Assembly (NCBI GenBank): GCA_030765065.1
Contig: CM060977.1
Location: forward strand, 158,358,052 to 158,422,051
Direction: 5' to 3'
From: Deroplatys truncata
Taxonomy: Eukaryota; Arthropoda; Insecta; Mantodea; Mantidae
Length of the DNA stretch: 64,000 nucleotides
In this document: positions 35,453 through 46,920 of the stretch, piece by piece
Layout: each line of letters starts with the position of its first letter
Position numbering within the stretch: position 1 is the stretch's first letter
Notes under the pieces: generated by a model
Seen by the model: only the letters and a program-made list of their open reading frames with translations
What the model was told of the DNA's origin: nothing
Database searches by the model: none
Made by a program: the position numbers and the translations under genes

Positions 35453-35782
35453 AAAGAGCCATTTTTTAAAAAATAAAAATTTTCGAAAACTTTTCCTTTG
35501 TAAAGGGTAGTTTGGGTCGGGAGATTTTCTTGAAAATCTTTGTGTTGCATCCTTGGAAGATGCTGAACTTAAATACCAAGTTTGATATTTAACCAACTTT
35601 TCGATTTTGAGTTATGCTGTTTACAAATAGGCATACACACGTGCGCGCGGACTTTTTTCTAAAATTGTTCTTTCTGGGTTCAGGAGTTCTGAAAACGTGT
35701 ATTTCCGGTGAAATCTCGGTATCGAATTTTTCGTTGGGATGCAATACTTCCCCTACTTACTGTCATAGAGAAAGTAATAATA
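35453..35782 (+). repeat. HLR 3' part (copy 10 or a neighbour)
   Basis: Starts AGAGCCATTTT, has the short CA tract near 35635, then the CTACTTACTGTCATAGAGAAAGTAA end. Confidence 0.75.
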
Positions 35783-35829
35783 TATATAATGTTACTCCAT
35801 TCTTTTCGGTGCGGTAATGTAAAAAAAAA

Positions 35830-36655
35830 CTGTTACATTCGCATGACTTTCCCTACCGTCTATCGTTTATTAATGGGTACAAAAGCTACTCTTATGAAAG
35901 CTTATTTTTCTACCTATTTCGTTTTAATCGAGACAAACCTTTGCAGAAATAGCCACATTACACACTTCGTTATAAATACAAAGCGAATAGCGATAATCAA
36001 ATGTTTAAGAACTGGATGCTGTATGGTGGCCTTTGAATTCCATATACTCTTTCCATACAATCGCGAGAAACAACTGAATGTCGACAGAACTTTAAAAGAA
36101 TGACAAAGAATTGAGCGTTCAAACCAATAATAACGGATTGGAAATGGCTAATGCCCCAAAAATGTTATTTGAAATAAATTTTGTGTTTGAAAGAGATCTA
36201 CATTTTTATGTAGTGCGTTTTTTTTTCAGTGGCTTAACGTTCACTAGTTATACAAGATGATACAACATTTCTTCGAATGAAGAGGGTTTCATAGGCTATT
36301 CCCAGAGAATTCAAGATATAAATTTTATTTTGCATGTAAATATCTTTAATGTGTATATGATATTTTAATCAAAAGCATTAGATCCATTTTGAGAAAATAA
36401 AGTTTTCGAAAAATCTTCCATGTAAAGGGTAGATGGGGGCGGAGGAATTTTCTTGAAAGTCATCGTTTCGTATCTTTGGGAGATACCATTTTAGTACGAC
36501 TTAGAGTTTTTGAGTCGTGCTGTTGATAAACACACACAGTGGATTTCTTCTAAAAATGCTTTTTTATGCAGGGGATCACAAAACATATATTTCCGGTGAA
36601 ATCTGGATATCGAATTTTTGTGTGGAATACTATGTATGTGGTAGAGAAAGTAAAA
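35830..36655 (+). repeat. HLR element copy 12 (subfamily B)
   Basis: Begins CTGTTACATTCGCATGACTT after an A-run and ends GTGGTAGAGAAAGTAAAAAC. Full-length type. Confidence 0.85.
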
Positions 36656-37495
36656 ACTATTGGCTCTATAGATGGACATACATAGATATAGAGTAGATTC
36701 GACAGTTTGTGTATCGCGAGTTGATTTTTCATATGTTTTATTTCATTTCAGTGATTAAACTCTGATGTAGCAAGCTGAATCTTCTACCCGCGCAGTTCAA
36801 ATTAAATACTTGCTTTCACAATCCAGCAATATCTTGAAGTAATAAAATATTACTGAAAAAGTACTAATTTGCACGAAAAATCAAATAAATTAATTTACAT
36901 AGTATAGGTATAGCACGACATTAAACAATTTATGTTTATGTCTAATTAGACCCTCCCATAGCTTCAACGATTTTTCATGCTGTAAGCAGTACTAGCTTAA
37001 TCAGATTGTGATAACTTAGAGAAATATTTGCTCGTTTCTATGAATAAATTGTATAAACAAGGAACGGATTTCATGGGATGTTACCTAATGAAAGCTATAC
37101 TAAACATAGCCGCCTCATATTCTGGCAGAAACGAAGATCACAACTGCATTTCCGCCAAGTCTTACGTAATAATGTTGGCAAGCGTTATTTGGCATAGAAC
37201 GGAACGTATTCGCAGCTATTTGTACGAGGAAACTGTGTCGTTTCTGAAGACTCGGTTCTTAATATGACTCATGGAACTGGGAAGCGCACATTTTTCCGCC
37301 TTTAGTTTGCGTTTCTGGTTCACTGTAATAGCTGTATAAATTATGCACTATGGAGGACAAAATTGTCGAGCACGACCATTATAGGAAAAAGCATGCTTAA
37401 TATTCTCTATCAAGCATTTGGACTCGGAGAAAGCACAATGTGACTTTCTTTGTCTCAGAAAATACTACATAGCAATTTTCCTCCTTAATCATATA
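36656..37495. other. Unassigned sequence
   Basis: A 79-codon frame at 37028-37267 is not recognised. No repeat found. Confidence 0.3.
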
Positions 37496-37776
37496 CAGGG
37501 TGGACCATTTAATTTGAGACTGTACAATATCTTTCGTGTTTTGTTTGGACGTTATGCTGGTCATTTTACGGTCAATTTAGTATTTTAAATGGGAACATAC
37601 AATTAGATTTATTTCAAATTGACCCTAAAATGACCATCACAACGTCCTGAAACAAAACACGACTAATGGCATTTACTTTCCCCCCTAATATCTAGCAGCT
37701 TATATTAAAGACATTTCTTTCTACAACGCTTAGTTTTGGAGATACTGTACAGTCTCAGCTTAAATGGGCCATTCTA
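37496..37776. mobile_element. Foldback MITE of about 280 bp
   Basis: The outer inverted repeats (CAGGGTGGACCATTTAATTT at the left; its imperfect complement at the right around TGTACAGTCTCAGC) are about 40 bp and flanked by TA. An inner pair, 37533-37577 with 37613-37661, shares GGTCATTTTACGGTCAATTT, so most of the element can fold on itself. No coding capacity. Confidence 0.75.
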
Positions 37777-37876
37777 TATACAGGATGCATCAGATTAACA
37801 CCGAATAATTTTAAGACGTGATTCAGGTGTTACATTTCAGTATTTTCTTATAGGGAATGTATGTCCTTAAACGTTG

Positions 37877-38051
37877 TTGGCCCTCTTAGCTGTAGTCGCT
37901 GGAGCGTAAAGCTTCGCGCTTCGCCAAGCTGAGAATCGCGGGTTCGAGTCCCGCTATGTGTGTGTGTGTGTTTTGTATGTGCAATTGCAGTAATAAGCGG
38001 TAAAGTAAACAGCAAAACACAGTGCTCATAAACTGGGCAAGCAAGGGAACT

Positions 38052-38099
<48 letters not shown>

Positions 38100-38110
38100 T
38101 CTTGTTATCG
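37877..38110. repeat. tRNA-like head, (GT)n and a 46-bp poly-T run
   Basis: TAGCTGTAGTCGCTGG and a perfect box B GGTTCGAGTCC (about 37942-37952) precede a GT tract at 37957-37970 and a pure T-run at 38053-38098. Possible degraded SINE. The poly-T lies on the same strand as the boxes, the wrong orientation for a SINE tail, so two insertions may be joined here. Confidence 0.45.
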
Positions 38111-38451
38111 AGCTAGAGGACATTAACGTTTTTGAAACGCCGATTCGAGTTAGATGAAATTCTGCCAAAGAGATACCTGTTCCCCACGGCATTGGAATGT
38201 CGCTTATGTTTTGTTTTCTTTACATATTCGAATATCGCTTGTGTTCTGTTTTTGGCATTGTTTATATCACCGTTAACCTAAAACCTGCGTTTGTTGAAGT
38301 TGTAAGGGATTCCGTCGCATATTACACAGCACTTTGTGACTTTGTGGTTCCTGCAAGAAGGATCGGCCGTCAATATCAGCTATCAGGATATACTAACATG
38401 CTGCGTTAGGACTTTCAGTTTTACAGCCTATTACAAAAAATTTTCAGTTTA

Positions 38452-39492
38452 CTTACGCAGAACTAGCAGACATGCGTTACGTTTATGGTGCTGCTTAGGG
38501 AAATGCGAAAAGGCACGAGAACCTTTATGCTGAGCTTTACCCAAGGAGACATTCGCCTCATCACAGCACATTTACCGCCGTACATCAACGACTGCGAAAA
38601 ACAAGAACTTTTCAAAAACAAGCGTATCGTTCGGAAGTCCAAAGACATGTAAGAACAGTGACTCTAGAAGAGGAGGTTCTTGACGGGGTCCATAATTCTC
38701 CGTCCACAAGTACAAGAGCAATAGTGCATGTCATGCACACAAGCCAGTCTTCGGTTGCTAGAATCGAACAGTAATTACATCCGTAGCATCTCACCCAAGT
38801 TACAGCACTGGGGCCAGATGACTTTCCACCCCGACTACAGTTTGCCCAGTGGTTTCTTCATTAATCAACCAAGTTTTCCTACAACCATATTGTGGACGGA
38901 CGAGACGGTTTGTACACGAGAGGGCATATTTAACACTCATAAGTCACATTTGGGCACAGGAAAACCCTAGAGCTATTGGAGTTACAAATTACCAACACCG
39001 GTTTGAAGTGAAATTTGGACTGGAATTGTAAATGACACGCTCATAGGGCTCTATTTACTACCTCCACACTTGTTGGGCCACATTTATCTGTTTTTACATC
39101 TTTGCCAGAACCGTTGGAAGATGTTCCTTTAGTAACACGCCAGTTAATGTGGTTCCAAGGCGATGGGGCACCTACGCATTTTTCTGGTGACGTGCGGAAT
39201 TTTCTGTAAGGTATCCGGATCGCTGGAACGGTAGAGGAGCACCGAAATCATGGCCAGCACGTTCACGTGATCTAACCCCTTTGATTTTTTTTTTTCATTT
39301 TTTGGACATGTTCGGACTTTTGTGTACGAGACGCCGGTTACGACGAAGAGGAGCTGCTGGCCATGATCTTTGTAGCATTTGATGCTATTCGTGATATGCC
39401 AGGAGTTTTTTTAAAGAGCTTGGCAATCATTACAACGACGCTATCAACTATGCTCTGAAGTCAAAGGTCGGCATTTTGAACATCTTTTATAA
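38452..39492 (+). pseudogene. Broken transposase of DD41D family 3, copy 1
   Basis: Fragments in order: DMRYVYGAA near 38468; LRKTRTFQKQAYRSEVQRH; VTLEEEVLDGVHNSPSTSTR (38650s); first catalytic motif LWTDETVCTREGIFN near 38890; a segment LLGPHLSVFT-like; second motif MWFQGDGAPTHFS near 39150; the third is obscured by a T-rich insertion near 39283; a tail VFLKSL; and the end RHFEHLL with a stop at 39490-39492. More decayed than copy 2 at 40435-41494. Confidence 0.75.
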
Positions 39493-39643
39493 ACACTTAT
39501 GCACTTGTTCAATTATCAGTTTAACTATGTTTGAAGCCTGTTAAAAGCATATGTTTGTACCATTTAACACTGTTTTAACTTTTGTCAAGTAATTTATAAT
39601 GGTCAAGAAAATTTCACTAACAATAGTATTATAACCTTATACG

Positions 39644-39776
39644 CTCCCGAGATCGCGGGTCCAAACCCGGGTGGATTTTTTTCGGGCGTAAAAATGCTTG
39701 GCATGTCTTCTTTCGGAAGGGAAATAAAGCCAGTGGTCCCGTGCCGTAGATTTACGGCACGTAAAAGAAAACTTCA
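39644..39776 (+). mobile_element. SINE-A copy 6, internal fragment
   Basis: From CTCCCGAGATCGCGGGTCC (box B half of the head) to CACGTAAAAG. The 5' head and the 3' third are missing. It is joined directly to an HLR 3' end. Confidence 0.75.
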
Positions 39777-39935
39777 GTTACGCTTGTTCACAGACACACA
39801 CACGGACATTTTTTCTAAAAATGCTTGTTTTTGGATTCAGGATGTCTCAAACCGTGTATTTCCAGTGAAATCTCGGTATTGAATTTAATGGAATGCAATA
39901 CTTCCCCTACTTACCATGGTAAGTGATAGAGGTGA
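39777..39935 (+). repeat. HLR element copy 13, 3' end
   Basis: Starts within the body at GTTACGCTTGTTCACAGACA and ends near the CTTACCATGGTAAG hairpin, which has become a perfect palindrome. Confidence 0.7.
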
Positions 39936-40306
39936 TAAAAATCTTACTATTCTAATTTGAATTTAGAAAAGATAAACGTAGTGTTTTCCTCCCTCAAGAA
40001 CTTCAGATTGCCTCTTTATTGAGCGACCGTTAAAGCGCATGCAGTGACATTTAAGAGTCTTTATAATGGAACTCGGATGTTTACACTCCAGGGTGGTGTA
40101 CCTTATGGGCGGGGTTCCTATGAGTATGACGTGACAACTCTGTTTGCAATAACGACCCATGGCACACTTTATTGGTACAGCGTTGCTGTCAGAGGGTGCA
40201 GAACAGTACATTAATATTAAGAAGAAATCTGATATGTAATTATATGGCTTTCCCTGACCATTATTATTTATTTTCATAGCTGTAAGTCATGCAAAGCATG
40301 CGTCTA
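39936..40306. other. Unassigned sequence
   Basis: A 104-codon minus-strand frame (39963-40277) is not recognised and has no context support. Confidence 0.3.
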
Positions 40307-40308
40307 TA

Positions 40309-41616
40309 AGGTGTATCTTTATTGGTGTCATATATTTGGGAGACGCGTTCCTGACATCAAAACAGTAAAAAAAAGTTCATATGAAAATGGGTCTGAAAAT
40401 CATTTATTTCATAGTTACAACACGAAATCGAAAATTACAAAAATTGCTCGAAGTGCCTTCCTCTTGCTTCGATGCCTGCAGTAAGCCTACGCTCCATGTT
40501 CTGGCGTACGCTGTTGAAAATTCCTGGTGTGTTTCGTATTTGGTCAAATCCAGTTTAATACTCCTCTCAAAATGTCAACATCAGGTACAGGAGTCGCATA
40601 AACTATGGGCTTCAAATGTCCCAAGACGAAGAAATCCATTGGATTCAAATCAGGCGATCGAGCAGGTCATGCAATGGGTTCCCCTCGATCAATCCATCTT
40701 TGCGGAAATCGACCATTCAAAAATTTACCAACTATCATATTGAAATGAGCTAGAGCACCATCATGTAAAAATCACATTCCTTGGATACGTCCAGAGGCAC
40801 ATTATCAGTTAAGTGATGCAACTCATTACTGAGAAACTGGAGATAGGTTTGTCCATTCAGACGCGGAGGGAAGAAGTAGGGACCAATAAGGTGATCATGA
40901 ATGATTTCACCCCAAACTTTGAGAGAGAATCCCTGTTGATGGTTGTCCTGTCGTACTTCATTAGGATTTTCAAATGCCCAGTTATGAGTGTTATGGAAAT
41001 TGAAGATGTCATCGTGAATAAAACCAGCCTCATCCGTGAAGAAGATACAGGCTAGGAAATTCATGAACACAGCGCACTGCTTAACATGTGTTGACAGAAA
41101 CGTCTTCTTGGCTCAAAGACGCCTCATTTAATCCTTGCACACGTTGAAGGTGATACGGGTACAGAAGATTTTCATGTAAAATTCTCCAGATATTCGTATC
41201 ACTAACTCTTTCCCTTACAGCCATACGTCTTATGCTTTGTGATGGGTCTGCATCCACAGCACGAAGAACTCGTTCTTCAAACTCAATGCCTCGTACCGCT
41301 CTTGGTCTCCCAACATCCCTAGTACTCCTCTCAAATACGCCATTCTCTCTCAAGCGTTGATGAATTTGTGCGAATGTTCTTGCACACGGTAACAACCTGT
41401 CACGGTACCTTTCTGCATAAAGTTCGCGTGCTGCATTGCCGTCTGCACGGCCATACATGTAGTGCATATCCGTTTGTTCACTCATGAAATACATATTATT
41501 TGACCTATAACAACGAAACGGTTGATTTTGAAACCCATGTACATATGAACTTCTTTTACTGTTTTGATGTCAGGAACCGTCCCCCAAATACATGATACCA
41601 ATAAAGATACACTCTG
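40309..41616 (-). mobile_element. DD41D element, family 3 copy 2
   Basis: Long inverted ends of about 90 bp: left AGGTGTATCTTTATTGGTGT and CTGACATCAAAACAGTAAAA; right is the reverse complement, from CTTTTACTGTTTTGATGTCA to GATACACTCTG. TA flanks at the right (41617-41618) and TATA at the left. The left tip has lost a base or two. Confidence 0.88.
40435..41494 (-). pseudogene. Broken transposase of DD41D family 3, copy 2
   Basis: The start is MYFMSEQTDMHYMYGRADGN at 41494, or the second Met at 41482. Residues 1-130 are intact (two helix-turn-helix parts, the second ending NIWRILHENLLYPYHLQRVQ). A frameshift near 41090 follows. The catalytic domain 40750-41070 has FFTDEAGFIHDDIFNFHNTH and LIGPYFFPPRLNG. 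A second shift near 40760 leads to HDGALAHFNM, then a nonsense TGA where this family has tryptophan (IA*PARSPDLNPMDFF), then RLTAGIEARGRHFEQFL and a stop at 40435-40437. I count 41 residues between the last two catalytic aspartates. Few lesions, so inactivation is fairly recent relative to copy 1. Confidence 0.88.
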
Positions 41617-42323
41617 TATACATTGTGTTAATCATAATATATAGATATTAGCCAGAAATGTTTTCAGTTAGGTAATTCAATTAGGTAATTTATGACTATT
41701 AATAAGCAGAATGATACAATGCTAGGTGTGATGTCACAAATTCTTTGGTGAAAGTTGCTCGCTAATTATTTGAAGGTGACAACGGGTGGAAAATTTTGTA
41801 CGAACAGAAAGAATTTCATATACATATAATCCGTCTCAAACAAAAACGATTCTGTTGTAAATATATGGGAGGGAAGAAAGAGATAGATAGAAGCAGTGAG
41901 ACAGAGCTGTCTTAGGCAGCTGATGGCGGAGAAAAGTTCATAGGTTGTGTACAAGTGTTGAGATCCATTTCTCTGTATCCTGCACATACATCACAGATGT
42001 GTTCTAGGCTAGTGAATTCTGAAAGGAATGTTTACAACACACGTATACATAAACATAGATATATAAATTAAACAGATGACAGGCCCAGTTATAACTATTG
42101 TCTTCTTATTGTTAAATAATATGCAACCTAACTTTGTATTTATAATGAAACAGTAATACGTAAGGTGTATTCCTGTCCATACGGCCCTCTCGGAACAAAA
42201 TAGGTCACGATGTGAATGCTGATTTATACGTTTTTGTTTATGTACATAGTCGCTTCTGATATGTAGACTATTTCGTGTTTCCTACTCCTCTCACATACTT
42301 CACAATCCCAGAACACGTGTATA
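41617..42323. other. Unassigned sequence
   Basis: No supported feature. A 73-codon frame at 41766-41987 has no recognisable domain. Confidence 0.3.
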
Positions 42324-43614
42324 CGAGGGGCACTATTTATATTTTGAGCCTAATAATTAAAACAAAGTAATTTCTGACTGAAAACTGCTTTATTGTTTTT
42401 CAAAATATTCTCCTTTATGATCAATACACGTTTGCATCCGTTTTAACCATTTCTCAAAGCATTTATTCCAGTCTTCTTGAGACACCTCCAAAACATGTTT
42501 TTTTGAAGTCATCAACGGCTTCTTCTGCAAACGAAAATCGTTGTCCACGCAATTTATTCCTGATGTTCGGGAACAAAAAGAAGTCATTGGGTGCCAAATC
42601 AGGATTGTATGGCGGATGACCCATCACTTCGATTTTTTGAGCCTTCAAATACTCTGTTGTTAGACGAGATGTGTGTGCGCTCGCATTGTCTTGATGAAGA
42701 ACGATCCTACGGTTCTTGTTGGTTTTCCTTACTTCACCGAAGACTTCCGGCAAACAAATGGTTGTGTACCATTTGAAATGGACCATTTTACGTTCCTCTA
42801 AAGGCACTGTTGCCACATGGCCAGTTTTGCTGAAAAAGCAGGCGACCGTGTGCTTCGAAGTGCTTCGAGTGCGAACAACTTTTGTTGGATTTGCTTCATC
42901 TTGGAGCACCCATACAGTCGACTGCTGTTTACGTTCCGGCTCATACGCATAGATCCATGATTCGTCACCTGTTACAATCTTATATACGTCTTTTGAGGCG
43001 CCTTCATTGTATTTCTTGAGCATTTTTATACACCAATCGACACGAGCATCTTTTTGAGATTGCGTCAAATTATGTGGGATCCAACGAGAGCAAACCTTTT
43101 TCACGGCTAAATAATCATGCAATATTTTATATACGCTGGTGGAACCAATGCCTAGGGTTGCCTCAATCTCACAATATGCCGCATTACGATCTTTCATATT
43201 AGTTTTTTGCACAGCATCAATGTTTTCTGGCACAACAACTGATTTTGGACGACCTTCACGAACTTCATCATTGAGCGAACGGCGGCCACGATTAAATTCG
43301 TTATACCAGCTTTTCACAGTGGCAAAGGATGGAGATTCGTCGCCAAAAGAGGAAGTTAGTTGATCATTGCACTCTTGTGTTGATAATCCACGTCAAAAGT
43401 CGTAATAAATCATTGCACGAACATTTTCACGACTTAATTCTATGCTTTTGTTCACACAATTTTCAAGTTAGTGTAAACAAAACAAATGACGCTCTATTAA
43501 CAAAATGTTTGAAGTAGATTATGGTAAAAAATGTCAAACTTTCCATTGGAAACTTCAGATGGCACCTACAACATTCAGGGTTGTCAAGGCACAAAATATA
43601 AATAGTGACCCTCG
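42324..43614 (-). mobile_element. mariner element (DD34D), nearly complete
   Basis: Inverted ends CGAGGGGCACTATTTATATT and, reversed, CGAGGGTCACTATTTATATT, with TA duplicated at 42322-42323 and 43615-43616. 1291 bp, the standard mariner length. The coding region fills it in minus orientation. Confidence 0.95.
42390..43443 (-). pseudogene. mariner transposase (DD34D), inactivated by few lesions
   Basis: The long uninterrupted part is 42463-43317 (284 codons), from KSWYNEFNRGRRSLNDE to the frameshift. Catalytic motifs: GDESWIYAYEPERKQQ, LHQDNASAHTS and HPPYNPDLAPNDFFLFP, with 34 residues between the second and third aspartates. Lesions seen: the presumed start codon is ATA at 43441-43443; an in-frame TGA at 43393-43395 sits in YYDF*RGLSTQEC; and one extra base in a T-run at 42498-42504 shifts the frame before the normal C-terminus (HVLEVSQEDWNKCFEKW...GEYFEKQ, stop at 42390). 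Proteins of this type are often labelled SETMAR in insect annotations, but no SET domain is present here. Confidence 0.95.
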
Positions 43615-45212
43615 TACAACTTAAAAGCAGTCAGCTTATCTTCATCATGCAGCATTACTGTCGATCTGACGAATTAAAACACAGCCGAGGCAAACCTTAA
43701 GAAGTGGGAGATACAAACGATGGGGCATTGTTTTGCGAAGCGTAACGATTATGCTACTACACAACGATATTAATTTTAGCATAGATTTAATAAATCAGGT
43801 ACTGGCAATGTCTTACTCGAGAAGAAGTTAGCGTTGCTGCCTGCTAGTGTTGCAAAACTTATCCGCACACATGTAGCGTGAAAAAAGTGGCGGGTTACTC
43901 CTCTTCTCCTTGTTGTTTACAATAGGATCGTTCTTGTCTGAGATAGAGTATATCAGGTTTATCCTGAATGACACGATTGGAGGCCGCTAGGTCTCACTCG
44001 GCATTGATCGGGTTAAATAACAGGAACCCAGCTCACGCCCCTACTGACGGTAACGCATTTGAATTTTGTCTGATGTTTGGCATGGTGTATAGCGGGAATA
44101 ACATTATATGAAACTGTTGATTATGTTTACTGTGTGTAGTTACCATGTAAACTAGAGAACAGCGTGTGTTTATTGTGTTAAGTTTTGCCCGAACGAAGTC
44201 ACAGATAGACTGTCTACTTGAATTTTTACAGGAATTCCCCGTTGTCTCTGGACAACTTTAGATTTATATATTGTTAGAAACATCTAAACATATTTGGATC
44301 TGTATTAGGCAAAAAGAAACATAGGCAGCCAACAGTCTTAACAAAGGAAAAGCTAGACAGATAGGGGCTGTAGTCGAAGAAATCGCTGCCTCGCATTACG
44401 TGTTTTTCAAGACAGAATAGTTATTAGCATGGTCGCTCTTCAGATCTAATTCCATGTGGTTATTATCTCTGGAGAATGTGTAAAGATGAATTTTACATAC
44501 TAAATCCCCAAACACTCGACGAAACAGAATACTGTATCCGGCGTGTGTTTTCCGGTATTTCCGCTGCAGAAATTCGATGTGTTCAATAATATGTTCAATG
44601 CGTGCCAAACTTGTATCGACTCAGAGAGGCATCATTTCAGATACCTTTTATAACGAAAGATCAGCATTATCTAGGAGAGAAACGACGAACCGGTCCACCG
44701 CGACTGTACAAACGAATGGATTCATATAGCAGTGTCGTGGGAGTGGCGACTTGAAGGTGCGCCATTCAGACAAACGCGATATTATAACCAATTATTTTAC
44801 CTGCAACAAAACCTACTCTTCATACTCATATCAAACACAAACTACGTTTAAAATGTAAAACACTTTTTATTCATTCATTTGTTTATTTTTATTATTTTTT
44901 TCTAGAAAATGAACTCTCAATCTTATCAAGATTCATATCGAAGGCTTTGGCCGTTACAGAATAAACTACAACCTATTATAAACCTAGTCTTTTGCAGTTT
45001 TAAAGTAGGTAATTTTAATTAAATAGACCAAAAGCAAACAGTCAACACTTTAAAAATTGTCTTTAGCAACTCTCAGGCTTTAGGGCACTCCCTTCGGTCG
45101 TGTTTCAACTTGATTCTCTCACTACTAATTTTCTGTTTTGTCGCTAATTGACTAAACAACTATTTTGATAAGATTATCAGAATTATTTTTGAGAAAATAA
45201 AAAAGTAGTTTT
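43615..45212. other. Unassigned sequence
   Basis: No supported feature in about 1.6 kb. Short frames only. Confidence 0.35.
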
Positions 45213-46026
45213 ATTACTTTCTCTACTACGTATAGTAAGTAGGGGAAGTATTGTATTTCACCCAAAAATTCAATACCGAGATTTCACCGGAAATACATGT
45301 TTTGAGACCCCCTGAATCCAAAAGAAAGCATTTTTGGAAACATGTCCGTGTGTGTGTGTGTCTGTGAACAGCATAACTCAGCAACGAACAGTCGGATAAA
45401 CAACAAACTTGGTATTTAGGTTCAGTATCTTCCAGAGATGTTACACGAAGGTTTTCAAGAAAATCCCCACCCCAGATTACCCTTTACATGGAACATTTTT
45501 CGAAAATTTTGATTAAAATATCATATGTTTAAGATATTTTCATGACAAATGAAATGTATATCTGGAATTTTCTGGGAATCTCTCCAAAAGTATTCTTCAT
45601 TGTGAACGACTTTTGCATAACTGGTAAACCACAAGAGATAGACAAAATTTTACTACACAAAAAATGTAGATCGCGTTAAAATACACAATTTATGTCATAT
45701 ACATTTTTTTTTTTTTTTGTTGAGTGAACCATTTTCGAGATATTGCTTGTTATTCCCTTAAATTTTCCAATACTTTTTCTGAAATGGGAATTCGTTATAT
45801 TTTTTTTTATGTCCTGGACATACAAAGAGAATGGAATGCGCCACATAGCAACCAGCTCTTAAAATATTTGACTATCGCTTAAAGCCTAGCAATTCCCCTT
45901 GCATCTACAAGAAAATTAGCAATAAGATTAACATCTCGATTAACATGAAGCATACGGAGAATAAGCGTTTGTTAAAATAGTTTGTACAAGAGTAGAGAAA
46001 GTCATGTGAGTGTAACACATCAGATT
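45213..46026 (-). repeat. HLR element copy 14 (subfamily A)
   Basis: Hairpin end CTCTACTACGTATAGTAAG at 45222, short GT tract at 45347-45362, 5' terminus GTGTAACACATCAGATTTTT at 46011. A small deletion near 45508 removes the AATGGCTCTAACG segment. Confidence 0.9.
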
Positions 46027-46329
46027 TTTTAGATAAGTTGTAAACAAGACGGGCAGACACACGTAACGCTCACGATCTTTTACAAAATTCCTTTTTGGAT
46101 TCAGGTAGAGCAAAATTCTGCATAAACCAAGCATACGATATATTCTATTACTGCATATGTATGTATTGTTATAAAGAGAGAGTATGTGTGTCCGGGTTAA
46201 TATCTATCACCTATACAGTTTTGATAGTTTTTTTAATAATTGAAAACCGCTGTCCTTTACAGTGGACCTAAACTATTTTGCAATTTTAAAAAACTACGCT
46301 TCACATACTTTCAACCACATATGGACATC

Positions 46330-46412
46330 TACACAGACACAGGTACATGTGTTTGTAGAAGAATAGGTAGAGAAAGGTATGTGAATGTAACACACCAGAA
46401 ATGTTTTTCTCT
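46330..46412 (-). repeat. HLR 5'-end fragment
   Basis: GGTAGAGAAAGGTATGTGAA followed by GTAACACACCAG. An isolated terminus. Confidence 0.5.
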
Positions 46413-46494
46413 TGTGGTCATGTAAAGAGTTGAGTTTCAAAGCCACCACACAGCAACCGCTTTTTAAAGATCGCTTAAGCCTCCTTCATCTCTG

Positions 46495-46920
46495 CTGTAC
46501 CTAAACCCTGTTTCTTTTAAGTTGTAACTTTGCCCCGCTGACAAGATTCTTCAGCGCTCTCCTTCCTTCCCCTATGCTTTGATAGTAATGTACACCTTTG
46601 AATGGCGATGTACAAGCCCTGTGTAATGCAAGGTCAGGTGATAAAAGCGATAAAATCACTTAACGATAGATGCACGTGCTTTCGTAATTTGTTTAAACCG
46701 AAGGATCCTCCTACTTATTTTGATAAGAATTTATATACATTTCAGATGCATTAACTCTGTTACGTAATATGTTTTATGTAGTCGGTCATGAAAATGTAAA
46801 TCTGACAATTCTCTTCGAATATATTAAAATAAATGACCGTGTTAAAGAAAGAACCAGTTTGATTCCACAACAAGCAATTCCATGGCAGAACAGCAGCCAA
46901 TGAGAGGCACGTGACAGTTA
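46495..46920 (-). repeat. Repeat W, copy 1
   Basis: Inverted relative to 51305-51745. Shared landmarks: AATGTACACCTTTGAATGGC with CGATGTA; AACCGAAGGATCCTCCTAC; AATTCTCTTCGAATAT; and CACGTGACAGT near the right edge. Non-coding, class unknown. Confidence 0.65.

Larger units (their letters stand above)
37781..39540 (+). mobile_element. DD41D element, family 3 copy 1 (decayed)
   Basis: Left end CAGGATGCATCAGATTAACA directly after the MITE. The right terminal repeat was not found. It is interrupted between about 37880 and 38110 by a tRNA-like and poly-T segment. It contains a transposase remnant of the same family as 40309-41616. Confidence 0.6.

Noticed and set aside
42390-43443. Host SETMAR gene or domesticated mariner transposase
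   Set aside because: The frame is confined between mariner terminal repeats with TA flanks, no SET domain is nearby, and it has a stop, a frameshift and no start codon.
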